A stretch of DNA of 64,000 nucleotides from UBA1413 sp964552955 (GTDB lineage: Bacteria > Bacteroidota > Bacteroidia > Bacteroidales > Prolixibacteraceae): positions 3,683 through 67,682 of the forward strand of contig CAZKIU010000020.1 of NCBI GenBank assembly GCA_964552955.1, read 5' to 3'. The translations under genes were made by a program, and so were the position numbers. Every line of letters starts with the position of its first letter. Within the stretch, counting starts at the first letter, position 1. Below are positions 16,622 to 25,034 of the stretch, piece by piece. Under the pieces are notes generated by a model, which had not been told where the DNA came from, ran no database searches, and saw only the letters and a program-made list of their open reading frames with translations.

Positions 16622-17271
16622 CTTACGGAAATGCCGGCTCGGCTGCCGGTGCGGCTGCCGGTGGTAAAACCGCTGTGGGCCTGGGCGTATTGCAGGAATT
16701 CCCTGATGTCGGGCGAACGGGTGTTGATATTGTGGGCGGTGAAGCACCCGCCCTTGTTCAATTTATTCTCCAGGGCGATGAAGTAATTCTTATACCAGAA
16801 TTTGTCGGCGTCGCAGAAGACGAAATCCCAGCCTCCCTCCAGGGCGGGTACCAATTCATGGGCGTCGCCCAGGCGGGCATCAATATAGGCCGAAAGGCCA
16901 GACTTTCTGAAATTCTGAAGTGCTTGCAGGTAGCGCTGCTTGTCAATTTCGATGGTTACCAGCTTACCCCCGGTTTTGGAGAGGGCCCAGGCGATCCAGA
17001 TGGCCGAGTGGCCCGTGGATGTGCCGATTTCCAATGCCTTATGGTATTTGCCTTCCATGACCAGATCATAAAGAATCCGCCCGTCGGTGACGGGCACATT
17101 CATGTCTTTCCATTCGCCGGACTGGTTTTTAAGGAAGGCGAGCACCTTTTTGTCGAGGTCAGACACAGGCTCGGGATACTGTGCGCGGGCCTCCAAACCT
17201 AAAAGGAGCAGTGCGGAGAGCACCAAAACGAGATATTTGACCGGGAGCCTGGGCATTTGTTCTGTTTTCAT
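16609..17271 (-). CDS. O-methyltransferase-like protein with an N-terminal signal peptide
   Basis: This 220-residue protein has a class I SAM-dependent fold of the cation-dependent catechol/caffeoyl-CoA O-methyltransferase type. SAM-binding segments are ALEIGTSTGHSAIW and VTIEID, and the metal-site Asp lies in FCDADKFWY. The usual DN pair near the C-terminus reads HN (GGCFTAHNIN), so one metal ligand appears changed. The N-terminus, residues about 12-31, is a clear signal-like hydrophobic segment ending EARAQ, implying export or membrane anchoring. That is unexpected for an enzyme needing cytosolic SAM. The C-terminus has a short GSRTGSRAG repeat. It lies downstream of the BNR-protein gene, after a strong terminator, and overlaps the opposing gene by 13 bp. 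Confidence 0.85.
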   Translation of the reverse strand: MKTEQMPRLPVKYLVLVLSALLLLGLEARAQYPEPVSDLDKKVLAFLKNQSGEWKDMNVPVTDGRILYDLVMEGKYHKALEIGTSTGHSAIWIAWALSKTGGKLVTIEIDKQRYLQALQNFRKSGLSAYIDARLGDAHELVPALEGGWDFVFCDADKFWYKNYFIALENKLNKGGCFTAHNINTRSPDIREFLQYAQAHSGFTTGSRTGSRAGISVSYKK

Positions 17272-17292
17272 TCATTCAGGTTAGTCCGGAAA

Positions 17293-17320
17293 ACGGAACC
17301 TACCGGGTGGTAGGTTCCGT
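17293..17320 (-). terminator. Terminator after the BNR-repeat protein gene
   Basis: A perfect 12-bp stem ACGGAACCTACC / GGTAGGTTCCGT with a 4-base loop is followed on the minus strand by TTTTCC. It sits between the BNR-protein stop (17380) and the O-methyltransferase start (17271), only 22 bp before that start. Confidence 0.75.
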
Positions 17321-17379
17321 TCCTCCGGATTTCTGAACAGCTACAAAAATTGTGCAGAAATGCATCTATTGTCAACAAA

Positions 17380-20300
17380 TTATTCGTTCCACACCGGGAT
17401 CCTTCCGGGCGTCCAGGGGGCATTGAGCCGGTTAAGTTCGGCTTCGAGGGCGGGGATCTCTTTTTCGGCGATATGTTTCAATCGTTCCAGCACCGGTGGG
17501 AATTCCTCTTTCAGGATGGCGAATTCGGCTTTTTCGGCGGGGGAGACGGCGGCCGAGTTGCCAAGATAGGCGTAGACGATGTTACCCAGGCGGGTGTTGA
17601 GGGGGAGTTGCGCCGGGGGGACCTCCTCCTGGCTGGCCTTGGCCTGGAGACCGTTGAGGGCGAAGCGGATCTCTTCGAGGGCCACAGCCGTCTGGCGGGC
17701 CTGGTCCATCAGGGCTTGTCCGGCTCCGGGAGTCGTATAGATGGCCTGTTTGATGTTTTCCATTTTCGCGGCCAGTTCGGCGGTCAGCCGGTCGGTACCG
17801 GTCATGGCCACCGCCAGCCGGCTCACGTTTTTGGCAAAGGCGAGATTCTCAGCATAATCCGCAGCGGGCAGGGTGACGTTATTCAGCTTTTTGGCGTTGA
17901 ACTTCACCGGGCCGGCGAGCTGCTTCACCTGGCCATTCTCCCAGAGTTCCATTTCTACGGAATAGGTGCCAGGCATGACGGCGATGCCCCCGCCACCACC
18001 CCCGCGGCGGCCTCCGCCACCGCTTTCCACGGGGCTGAATCTGCCGCTGACGCGGGTAGCCGTGGGCATGCTGTAACGCAGATCCCAGGTCATACGCTGG
18101 ATCCCTTTACCCGGGGCACGCGTGATCTGGCGGACGATATTTCCCTCCTCATCACGAATGGTGAAGATCAGATGGGCCGCTTCCTCCAGTGCCTCGAGTT
18201 CCATCTCCCGCCAGGTGGGCTGAGGTACCGGTTTACCCTCCTTCATCAATTTCTTCTCAGCTTCCTTGCGCACATCCTTCCTGGACTTCGGAGCTTCTTT
18301 AAGATAGTAGGTAAAGGTGGCGCCGTAATCGGCATTGGGCGCCATGTAGTAGGTCTGCCCCTGGTTGTCCTGGTTCCCCGCATAATTGAACATCAGGGCA
18401 TCCTTGATCCCGAAAATATGGGCTTCCTTGTCGGTGAGTTCTTTGGAGAGTTCGCGCAGGGGGGCGTAGTTGTCGAGGATGTAAAACCCACGGCCGAAGG
18501 TGGCCAGGACCAGGTCGGATTCCCGCTGCTGGAGGGCGATATGACGGACGGCAATGGTGGGAAGGCCCGATTTGAGCTGCACCCAGTTCTTTCCTCCGTC
18601 GGGGGTGAAGAAGGCTCCGAATTCGGTGCCGGCAAAGAGCAGTTCAGGGTTGACGAAGTCCTGTTCCAGGCAGTTGACGGTGCCATTGGCCGGCAGGTTG
18701 CCCGCGATGGAACTCCAGGTTTTGCCCTTATCGTTGCTTTTGAGGACGTAAGGTTTGAAGTCGTCGCGCTGCAGGTTGTCGAAGGCCGCGTAGGCCACGT
18801 TCTCATTGAAGCGGTCAGCATGGAGGTGGGAGACGTAGGTGTATTCCGGGATTCCGGGGAAGGATTTCACCTGCCGCCAGTTTTTACCGCCATCTTCGGT
18901 GACCGAGATCACCCCGTCGTCGGTGCCGGTATAGAGGAGGTTTTCGTTAAGGGGGGATTCGGCCAGGGCAACAATGGTTCCCCATTGGGAGGTGGAGACA
19001 TCCTTGGCCACGGCGTCGGCGCTCCAGAATTTGCCCATCACGGGCCAGGAGTTGCGGTCGGTTTGGGTGGTGAGGTCGTCGCTGATCACCTGCCAGGAGT
19101 CGCCGCGGTCGTCACTGCGGAAGAGCTTGTTGGCGGCATGGTAGAGCCGGGTGGGAGAGTGCTTGCTGACAAACATGGGAGCGTTCCAGTTCCATTTGTA
19201 GGCCTCCTCGCCCTTGCGTTCCATTGGTCTGATGCTTACCCGTTCGCCGCTTTTCCGGTCGAAGCGGGAGAGATTGCCGTATTGGGATTCGGTATAAATG
19301 ATGTCGGGGTTAGTGGGGTCGGTGTCGATCCAGAAGCCGTCGCCGCCCTGGGTGATCGTCCAGTCGTCGTTGCTGGCGCCGCCCCGTTTGAGGCTCTGGG
19401 AGGGCCCCACCATGGAGTTGTTGTCCTGGGTGCCGCCGTAGACATTATAGAAGGGCCAGGCGTTGTCGACATTGACGCGGTAAAACTGGGTGACGGGCAG
19501 GTTCTCCTTGAAATCCCAGGTGGCGCCATTGTCCCATGTTTCATAGATGCCCCCGTCGCCGCCGATCATGAAATGACGGGTGTTGGAAGCGTCGATCCAG
19601 AGGGCGTGGTCGTCGACATGACGGCCGTTATTGCTCAGGGCAGCCCACGTTTTTCCCCCGTCAACAGTGACATAGGAGTAAGTTTCCATAGAATAGACCT
19701 TGTCCACATCTTTCGGATCGCAGTAGATTTCGTTGTAATACTGACCCGAACTGGCATGGTCGCTCATTTTCTCCCAGCTCTCCCCTTTGTCGGTAGAGCG
19801 GAAGAAACCACTTTTATCTTCGGCCGCCTCCACGATCAGGTAAACCACCGATGGATCGACGGGGGAGACGTCGATGCCCATTCCTCCAATATCGACCGAG
19901 GGAAGGCCCTTCATGATCTTCCGCCAGGTTTTACCGGCATCGGTCGATTTATAAACTGCTGATTCGGGTCCCCCGCCGATCTTGGTGAAATAATGGCGGC
20001 GGCGCTGTTCCGATGTAGCATACATGATGTCGGGGTTGGAGGGATCGATGACTACGTTGTTAACCCCGGTATGTTCGCTGATATCGAGGACTTTCTCCCA
20101 GTTATTGCCGCCGTCGGCGGTGCGGTAAAGACCCCGTTCGCCGCCCGGTCCCCATGCAGAACCCTCACAGGCCACAAATACAATATCAGTATTGCGGGGG
20201 TCGATGACGATGCCCCCGATCTGGCGGCTCTCCTTCAGTCCCATGTTCTTGAAGGATTTACCCCCGTCGACCGATTTGTAAATGCCGTCGCCGTAACCCA

Positions 20301-20670
20301 GGGCACGCTGATGGTTGTTCTCGCCGGTCCCCACCCATATTGTGTTGAAATTGTGGGGGTCGGCTTTTACCACACCGATGGAATAAGCCCCGTAGTTGTC
20401 AAAAACCGGTTTCCAGGTGGTGCCGTTGTTTTCGGTGTACCAGACGTTGCCGCTGGCTACCGCCACATAATACTCGGCTGAATTGGCGGGGTTGACGGCA
20501 AAATCGGCGATACGGCCGCTGGCCCAGGCCGGACCGATATTTCTGAATTTCAGGCTGCTGACCAATCCGCTGGTGATGACTGTATCGGCTTTCGCCTTTT
20601 CCGTCTTCTGGGAGTATCCGGAAGTCAGCAGGAGTGAGAAAATAAAAGTAAGTACAAGGCTTTTCTTCAT
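17380..20670 (-). CDS. Secreted BNR/Asp-box (sortilin-VPS10-like) beta-propeller protein
   Basis: This 1096-residue protein starts with a signal peptide (MKKSLVLTFIFSLLLTSGYS, cleavage near residue 20). The first two thirds hold about ten Asp-box motifs of the type S/T-x-D-x-G-x-x-W, for example SVDGGKSFKNMG, TADGGNNWEKV, STDKGESWEKM, TEDGGKNWRQV and TPDGGKNWVQL, forming one or two seven- or ten-bladed propellers. The C-terminal third contains a Gly/Arg-rich patch (about residues 890-902) and a helical region. Such proteins are commonly labelled glycosyl hydrolase or VPS10-like in Bacteroidota. No catalytic residues of a known hydrolase are evident. It is probably periplasmic or surface-exposed, with a binding role. 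A very long opposite-strand ORF here is a codon-composition artefact. Confidence 0.85.
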   Translation of the reverse strand: MKKSLVLTFIFSLLLTSGYSQKTEKAKADTVITSGLVSSLKFRNIGPAWASGRIADFAVNPANSAEYYVAVASGNVWYTENNGTTWKPVFDNYGAYSIGVVKADPHNFNTIWVGTGENNHQRALGYGDGIYKSVDGGKSFKNMGLKESRQIGGIVIDPRNTDIVFVACEGSAWGPGGERGLYRTADGGNNWEKVLDISEHTGVNNVVIDPSNPDIMYATSEQRRRHYFTKIGGGPESAVYKSTDAGKTWRKIMKGLPSVDIGGMGIDVSPVDPSVVYLIVEAAEDKSGFFRSTDKGESWEKMSDHASSGQYYNEIYCDPKDVDKVYSMETYSYVTVDGGKTWAALSNNGRHVDDHALWIDASNTRHFMIGGDGGIYETWDNGATWDFKENLPVTQFYRVNVDNAWPFYNVYGGTQDNNSMVGPSQSLKRGGASNDDWTITQGGDGFWIDTDPTNPDIIYTESQYGNLSRFDRKSGERVSIRPMERKGEEAYKWNWNAPMFVSKHSPTRLYHAANKLFRSDDRGDSWQVISDDLTTQTDRNSWPVMGKFWSADAVAKDVSTSQWGTIVALAESPLNENLLYTGTDDGVISVTEDGGKNWRQVKSFPGIPEYTYVSHLHADRFNENVAYAAFDNLQRDDFKPYVLKSNDKGKTWSSIAGNLPANGTVNCLEQDFVNPELLFAGTEFGAFFTPDGGKNWVQLKSGLPTIAVRHIALQQRESDLVLATFGRGFYILDNYAPLRELSKELTDKEAHIFGIKDALMFNYAGNQDNQGQTYYMAPNADYGATFTYYLKEAPKSRKDVRKEAEKKLMKEGKPVPQPTWREMELEALEEAAHLIFTIRDEEGNIVRQITRAPGKGIQRMTWDLRYSMPTATRVSGRFSPVESGGGGRRGGGGGGIAVMPGTYSVEMELWENGQVKQLAGPVKFNAKKLNNVTLPAADYAENLAFAKNVSRLAVAMTGTDRLTAELAAKMENIKQAIYTTPGAGQALMDQARQTAVALEEIRFALNGLQAKASQEEVPPAQLPLNTRLGNIVYAYLGNSAAVSPAEKAEFAILKEEFPPVLERLKHIAEKEIPALEAELNRLNAPWTPGRIPVWNE

Positions 20671-20913
20671 TAGATGATTCTATTATATGTTACAGATATT
20701 CAGTAAGCTAAGGCTCATGTCGGGGATGGTTCTTTCCTCCTCTGTCCTTTCCGGGGCAAAACCTTCCGGCAGGTTATAAAAATAATGGAAAATGATCTGA
20801 AAATGCGGTTCCTTTTTAAATACTATCCGTTGGTACAAAATGCGGATTACCCAGAAAGTGGCCGATAAATCTGAAAGTGAAAAGAATCAAAGAAAAGAGA
20901 CCCGTGCTTAGAT

Positions 20914-21687
20914 TCACTTTCCGCTGTTTTTTTCGCGGCGGTAGATTTCGAAGTAGTGTCTTATGGTGGCACGTACTTCGTATTGAGTGGAGGCATAGGG
21001 CAGGACATTGAGGGAATTGAACCAGACCATGAAGGCGTCGGCTTCCTCATCGTTGAGGCCGGTCAGCATTTTGACCACCTCTTTGTTGTAATTCTGTGAG
21101 TGCATTTCCCAGTTTTTTTCCAGGGCGACAGCCTCCCGGACCTCCCGTTTCTGCTTTTCCTTGCGACTGAGGTAATACTGCCAATAAGAGAGGGGATTGA
21201 AGAGGGCTGCCAGGACGGGGGGCTTCTCATTGTAGGAGTCACCCCGCAACTCTACGGGAACGTCTGTGGGTTTTCCTACCGGAATCCCCTCCATGTTGGG
21301 CCTGTTTTTATCACCAGTGACCTCCACTTCCCTGATGGCGTATATGACCGGCTGCAGATAGACGGTAAGGGTGGTGGTCTCGCTATAATTACGCGGAATT
21401 TTCAGGGTGCGTGATTTAAACCCCATGGCCGACACAATCAGCGAGTCGACGTTGAGCATTTCCATGGAGAAAAATCCCCCGGCATTGGTGGTGGTGCCGG
21501 TCCGGTGGCGCGGATAAACGATGTTGGCATAAGGTACGGGCATACTGTCCCCCGCACTGACCAGTTTGGCTTTCAGCCTGATCAGTACCGGATCCTCATC
21601 GATACCCGACTCCTGGGCTTTAACCCCCCTGAGCCCCAGAATCCCGCCTATTAGGGCCACCAGTATGATAAACCGCACTAAGCTCAT
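20914..21687 (-). CDS. Carboxypeptidase-regulatory-like (CarboxypepD_reg) domain protein, exported
   Basis: The start is taken at 21687 (MSLVRFIILV), because the hydrophobic signal peptide ending VKAQ begins there. The longer in-frame extension to 21837 lies within an intergenic tandem repeat and is not believed. The 257-residue product has one beta-sandwich domain (about residues 35-120) with PVPYANIVYPRHRTGTTTNAGGFF and SLIVSAMGFKSRTL, like the plug-preceding domain of SusC proteins. A basic, Glu-rich C-terminal part follows. No enzymatic residues are seen. It is probably periplasmic or attached to the outer membrane; its role is unknown. Confidence 0.82.
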   Translation of the reverse strand: MSLVRFIILVALIGGILGLRGVKAQESGIDEDPVLIRLKAKLVSAGDSMPVPYANIVYPRHRTGTTTNAGGFFSMEMLNVDSLIVSAMGFKSRTLKIPRNYSETTTLTVYLQPVIYAIREVEVTGDKNRPNMEGIPVGKPTDVPVELRGDSYNEKPPVLAALFNPLSYWQYYLSRKEKQKREVREAVALEKNWEMHSQNYNKEVVKMLTGLNDEEADAFMVWFNSLNVLPYASTQYEVRATIRHYFEIYRREKNSGK

Positions 21688-21729
21688 GAATACCTTGCTC
21701 TTCTTTTTGTGTCGCCCTGCACAATGCGC

Positions 21730-21880
21730 TCTGTCAGGCGGCCTGTTTGCCTGGCAAGGCAGATTTGCTTTCAGGTCAAAGCATAATGCTTTCCTTGTTA
21801 AACAACTCTGACTCCAGGTAGAACTGCTCTGCCTCATCTGTTAAACGAGTCTGCATCCAGGTCCATCTGCAGGGCTTCGC
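21730..21880. repeat. Degenerate 43-bp tandem repeat upstream of the CarboxypepD_reg gene
   Basis: A CAGGT core recurs with 43-bp spacing (CAG at 21772, 21815 and 21858; a weaker copy at 21735). The two best units begin TGTTAAAC at 21796 and 21839 and share TCCAGGT and CTGC. The repeat fills most of the 396-bp gap 21688-22083. The rest of the gap holds only the short hairpin and AGTCTTAA repeats listed separately. Confidence 0.62.
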
Positions 21881-21983
21881 AGTTAAGCCACCTTTCATTC
21901 CCCATCCAACCGGCAGTCAAATATACAGGTTAACAAAATTCACGCCGAAAAGGTTATCAATTATTAACGAGGATTAACAGGCG

Positions 21984-22035
21984 TTAAGACATGAAAAGTC
22001 TTAAGTCTTAAATCTTGAGTCTTAAATATTTTAAA
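21984..22035. repeat. Small hairpin and repeated AGTCTTAA after valS
   Basis: TTAAGAC/GTCTTAA (21984-22004) forms a 7-bp stem, and AGTCTTAA recurs three times nearby. No clear T-run follows on the minus strand, so calling this the valS terminator is weak. Confidence 0.35.
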
Positions 22036-22083
22036 TACAGGGCACTAATAAAAAAGTGATAATGGTTAACCCTTGTCCTTGTC

Positions 22084-24717
22084 CTATTTATTTATGGCGG
22101 AAATGCGTTCTTCGAGGACCTTGATTTTGGCTTCGGCATCGGCCTGCTTGGTCCGTTCCTTATCGACGACGGCGGCAGGGGCGCTGCTTACGAATTTCTC
22201 ATTTTCCAGTTTTTTGAGCACCGAGGCCAGGAATCCACGGGTATAGGCCAGTTCTTCCTCCAGTTTTTTCAGCTCTTCGGCGGGGTCGACGTGCTCATCC
22301 ATAGGAATGAAGAAGCTGGTCGACTTGACCCTGAAGGAGTAGGCGCCTTTGACTTCTCCGGAAACCTCCGCGGAACTGCTGAGGTTGCCCAGTTTGGTCA
22401 CAATGGAAGCCAGGCGTGGTTCGTAGCCTTTATCGCCGGGCTGGACCATCAGTTCCAGAGGCTCTTTGGGAGCGATGTTGTTGTCGAGGCGGATCTTGCG
22501 GATGCCTGAAACGGTCTCCTTCATATTCTCGAATGCTTCCAGAAGGGAGGTATCAAAGGGCTGAAGGGCAGGCATGGGAGTCACCATGATGCTTTCGCCA
22601 TCCTTCCGGGGTGTCAGCAACTGCCAGATCTCCTCGGTGATGAAGGGCATAAAGGGTTGCATCAGGCGCAGGAGTTGGTCGAAGAGGCTGATGACTTCGG
22701 CATGGGTGGTGGCATCGATGGGCTGCTGCCAGGCGGGTTTGACGATTTCGAGGAGCCACCCCGAGAACTCATCGCGGAAGGTGGTATAGATCAGCATCAG
22801 CGCATCGGAGATGCGGAATTTGTCGAAGTGGTCGGTGAGGGTAGTATTGACCTCGTTGAGCTTATGGTGAAACCATTCCAGGGCCAGCCGTGAGTGTTCG
22901 GGTTGTACGGGGGCCGAAGAGACCTCCCAGTTTTTCACCAGCCTGAAGGCGTTCCAGATTTTGGTGGCGAAGTTGGCGCCCTGCTGGGGCAGGCTTTCGT
23001 CGAAGAGGAGGTCTCCGCCGGCAGGGGAGCAGAGGAGCATGCCCACTCTGACGCCATCGGCGCCGAACCGGTCGATCAGATCGAGAGGATCGGGAGAATT
23101 ACCCAGCGACTTGGACATTTTGCGGCCTTGCTTATCGCGGACCATCCCCGTGTAATAGACATTCCGGAAGGGAAAATCGTGACGGTACTCATAGCCGGCG
23201 ATGATCATGCGGGCCACCCAGAAAAAGATGATGTCGGGGGCGGTGATCAGGTCGCTGGTGGGATAATAATAACGGATCTCCTCATTGTCGGGGTGGCTGA
23301 TGCCGTCGAAGACTGAGATGGGCCAGAGCCAGCTGCTGAACCAGGTATCGAGGACATCTTCTTCCTGGTGCAGGTCGGCAGCGGTTAGTGCGGGATGGCC
23401 AGTTTTGACACGGGCCAGCTCCAGGGCTTCGGCATCGGAGGCGGCCACCACGAAACTGCCATCGGCCAGGTAATAGACCGGAATGCGATGGCCCCACCAA
23501 AGCTGGCGGCTGATGCACCAGTCCTTGATGTTGCTCATCCAGTGCTTGTAGATGTTCTTGAACTTGGCCGGATGGAATCTGATGGTGTCATCCATCACAA
23601 AATCAAGGGCTGGTTTCACGAGCTCCTCCATTTTCAGGAACCACTGCGCCGACAGCTTGGGCTCGATGATCACATCGGTCCGCTCCGAAAAGCCTATTTT
23701 GTTGGTGTAATCCTCAATCTTGACCAGGTTCCCGGCTTTCTGCAATTCGGGGATGATCTTTTCGCGGACGTCAAAGCGGTCCTCTCCGACGAAAAGCTGG
23801 GCTTTCTCGCTGAGGGTGCCGTCGTCGTTGAAGATGTCGATCGATTCGAGCTGGTATTTCATCCCGATGATGTAATCGTTGGGGTCATGGGCGGGGGTGA
23901 TTTTCAGGCAGCCGGTTCCGAATTCCATGTCGACATATTCGTCCTCGATGATCGGAACAGGCCGGTTGAGCAGGGGCACCAGCACTTTTTTGCCTACCAG
24001 GTGGCGGAACCGTTCGTCGGCGGGATTCACGCACACGGCGGTATCGCCGAGGATGGTCTCGGGCCGTGTGGTGGCAATGGTGACATACTGGTCGGTGGTT
24101 CCCTCGACGAGGTAACGGAGGTAGTAAAGTTTCGACTGCACTTCCTTGTAAATGACCTCTTCGTCGGAAAGGGCGGTTTTGGCCTTCGGATCCCAGTTGA
24201 CCATCCGCACACCCCGGTAGATATATCCTTTATTGTATAGATCGACGAAGACGCGGATCACCGATGCGCTGCGCGGTTCATCCATGGTGAAGCAGGTACG
24301 GTCCCAGTCGCAGGAAGCTCCCAATTTCTTGAGTTGTTCGAGGATGATGCCCCCGTGTTTGTGGGTCCACTCCCAGGCATGCTCCAGAAAGGCCTCGCGG
24401 CCGATCTCCCGCTTTTCGATGCCCTGTTCGCGCAGTTTGTTGACCACCTTGGCCTCGGTGGCAATGGATGCATGGTCGGTCCCTGGCACCCAGCAGGCAT
24501 TCTTACCCGTCATACGGGCCCGCCGGACCAATATGTCCTGAATGGTATTGTTGAGCATATGCCCCATATGAAGCACCCCGGTCACATTCGGCGGCGGAAT
24601 CACTATGGTGTAAGGCTCCCTTTCGTCGGGAAACGACCTGAACAACTTCCGGTCCATCCAGTATTGGTACCACTTACCTTCCACTTCTACCGGATTGTAT
24701 TTGCTCTGAATTTCCAT
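22084..24717 (-). CDS. valS: Valine--tRNA ligase
   Basis: This 877-residue cytosolic class I synthetase charges tRNA-Val. The ATP-site HIGH-type motif is in PPNVTGVLHMGHMLNN near the N-terminus, and the KMSKS loop is in GRKMSKSLGNSPDP. The editing domain lies between, with TTRPETILGDTAV. The C-terminus carries an anticodon-binding helical domain and a final coiled-coil arm (EELKKLEEELAYTRGF). Its length is normal for the family. It is a single gene, with a likely promoter at 24755-24785. Confidence 0.97.
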   Translation of the reverse strand: MEIQSKYNPVEVEGKWYQYWMDRKLFRSFPDEREPYTIVIPPPNVTGVLHMGHMLNNTIQDILVRRARMTGKNACWVPGTDHASIATEAKVVNKLREQGIEKREIGREAFLEHAWEWTHKHGGIILEQLKKLGASCDWDRTCFTMDEPRSASVIRVFVDLYNKGYIYRGVRMVNWDPKAKTALSDEEVIYKEVQSKLYYLRYLVEGTTDQYVTIATTRPETILGDTAVCVNPADERFRHLVGKKVLVPLLNRPVPIIEDEYVDMEFGTGCLKITPAHDPNDYIIGMKYQLESIDIFNDDGTLSEKAQLFVGEDRFDVREKIIPELQKAGNLVKIEDYTNKIGFSERTDVIIEPKLSAQWFLKMEELVKPALDFVMDDTIRFHPAKFKNIYKHWMSNIKDWCISRQLWWGHRIPVYYLADGSFVVAASDAEALELARVKTGHPALTAADLHQEEDVLDTWFSSWLWPISVFDGISHPDNEEIRYYYPTSDLITAPDIIFFWVARMIIAGYEYRHDFPFRNVYYTGMVRDKQGRKMSKSLGNSPDPLDLIDRFGADGVRVGMLLCSPAGGDLLFDESLPQQGANFATKIWNAFRLVKNWEVSSAPVQPEHSRLALEWFHHKLNEVNTTLTDHFDKFRISDALMLIYTTFRDEFSGWLLEIVKPAWQQPIDATTHAEVISLFDQLLRLMQPFMPFITEEIWQLLTPRKDGESIMVTPMPALQPFDTSLLEAFENMKETVSGIRKIRLDNNIAPKEPLELMVQPGDKGYEPRLASIVTKLGNLSSSAEVSGEVKGAYSFRVKSTSFFIPMDEHVDPAEELKKLEEELAYTRGFLASVLKKLENEKFVSSAPAAVVDKERTKQADAEAKIKVLEERISAINK

Positions 24718-24754
24718 ATCGGTATGCTGTTATGCCTGTGAATTGAATAAACCA

Positions 24755-24785
24755 CAAAAGTAAAAGGAAATCACAAAACGACAAT
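24755..24785 (-). promoter_or_regulatory. Putative valS promoter
   Basis: On the minus strand ATTG (24782-24785, one mismatch to TTTG) precedes, by 19 bp, TACTTTTG (24755-24762), an exact TAnnTTTG match. The 317-bp gap 24718-25034 otherwise shows no gene. It holds this promoter and the AT-rich leader of the divergent metallopeptidase gene. Confidence 0.55.
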
Positions 24786-25020
24786 CTACGGGAAACATCT
24801 CCATGGATCGCTTGCGAAAACTTCATACAGGGGTATGAATTAACCTTTCAGAGGTTGTTATTCTCATTTTTTTTTCGTAAATTGATTGATTCAAAATCCT
24901 GATACAAAACCAGTTCTTTCTATTTTCTGTGCTATTGGGGCCGCCTGTTGTCATTCTATGGTCGCACCCTGGAATTGAGAAGTCAGACCACCATTCTTAG
25001 TTATAAATCCTTAAAATTTC

Positions 25021-25034
25021 AAGGAGGAGTGTCT
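25021..25034 (+). promoter_or_regulatory. Unusually strong Shine-Dalgarno sequence that fixes the metallopeptidase start
   Basis: AAGGAGGAGTGTCT lies directly before the ATG at 25035. AAGGAGG is a near-perfect anti-16S match and is rare in Bacteroidota, where most starts have none. It shows that translation begins at 25035 rather than at an in-frame codon 29 positions upstream. Confidence 0.72.

Noticed and set aside
17350..19962. 870-residue open frame on the plus strand opposite the BNR-repeat gene
   Set aside because: It is an antisense shadow of the Asp-box repeat gene; the translation is unlike any protein and the minus strand has a signal peptide and repeated motifs.
21688..21837. Longer N-terminus for the CarboxypepD_reg protein
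   Set aside because: It lies in a tandem repeat, and the signal peptide begins at 21687.
21984..22035. valS terminator
   Set aside because: The hairpin is short and has no adjacent T-run; listed only as a repeat.
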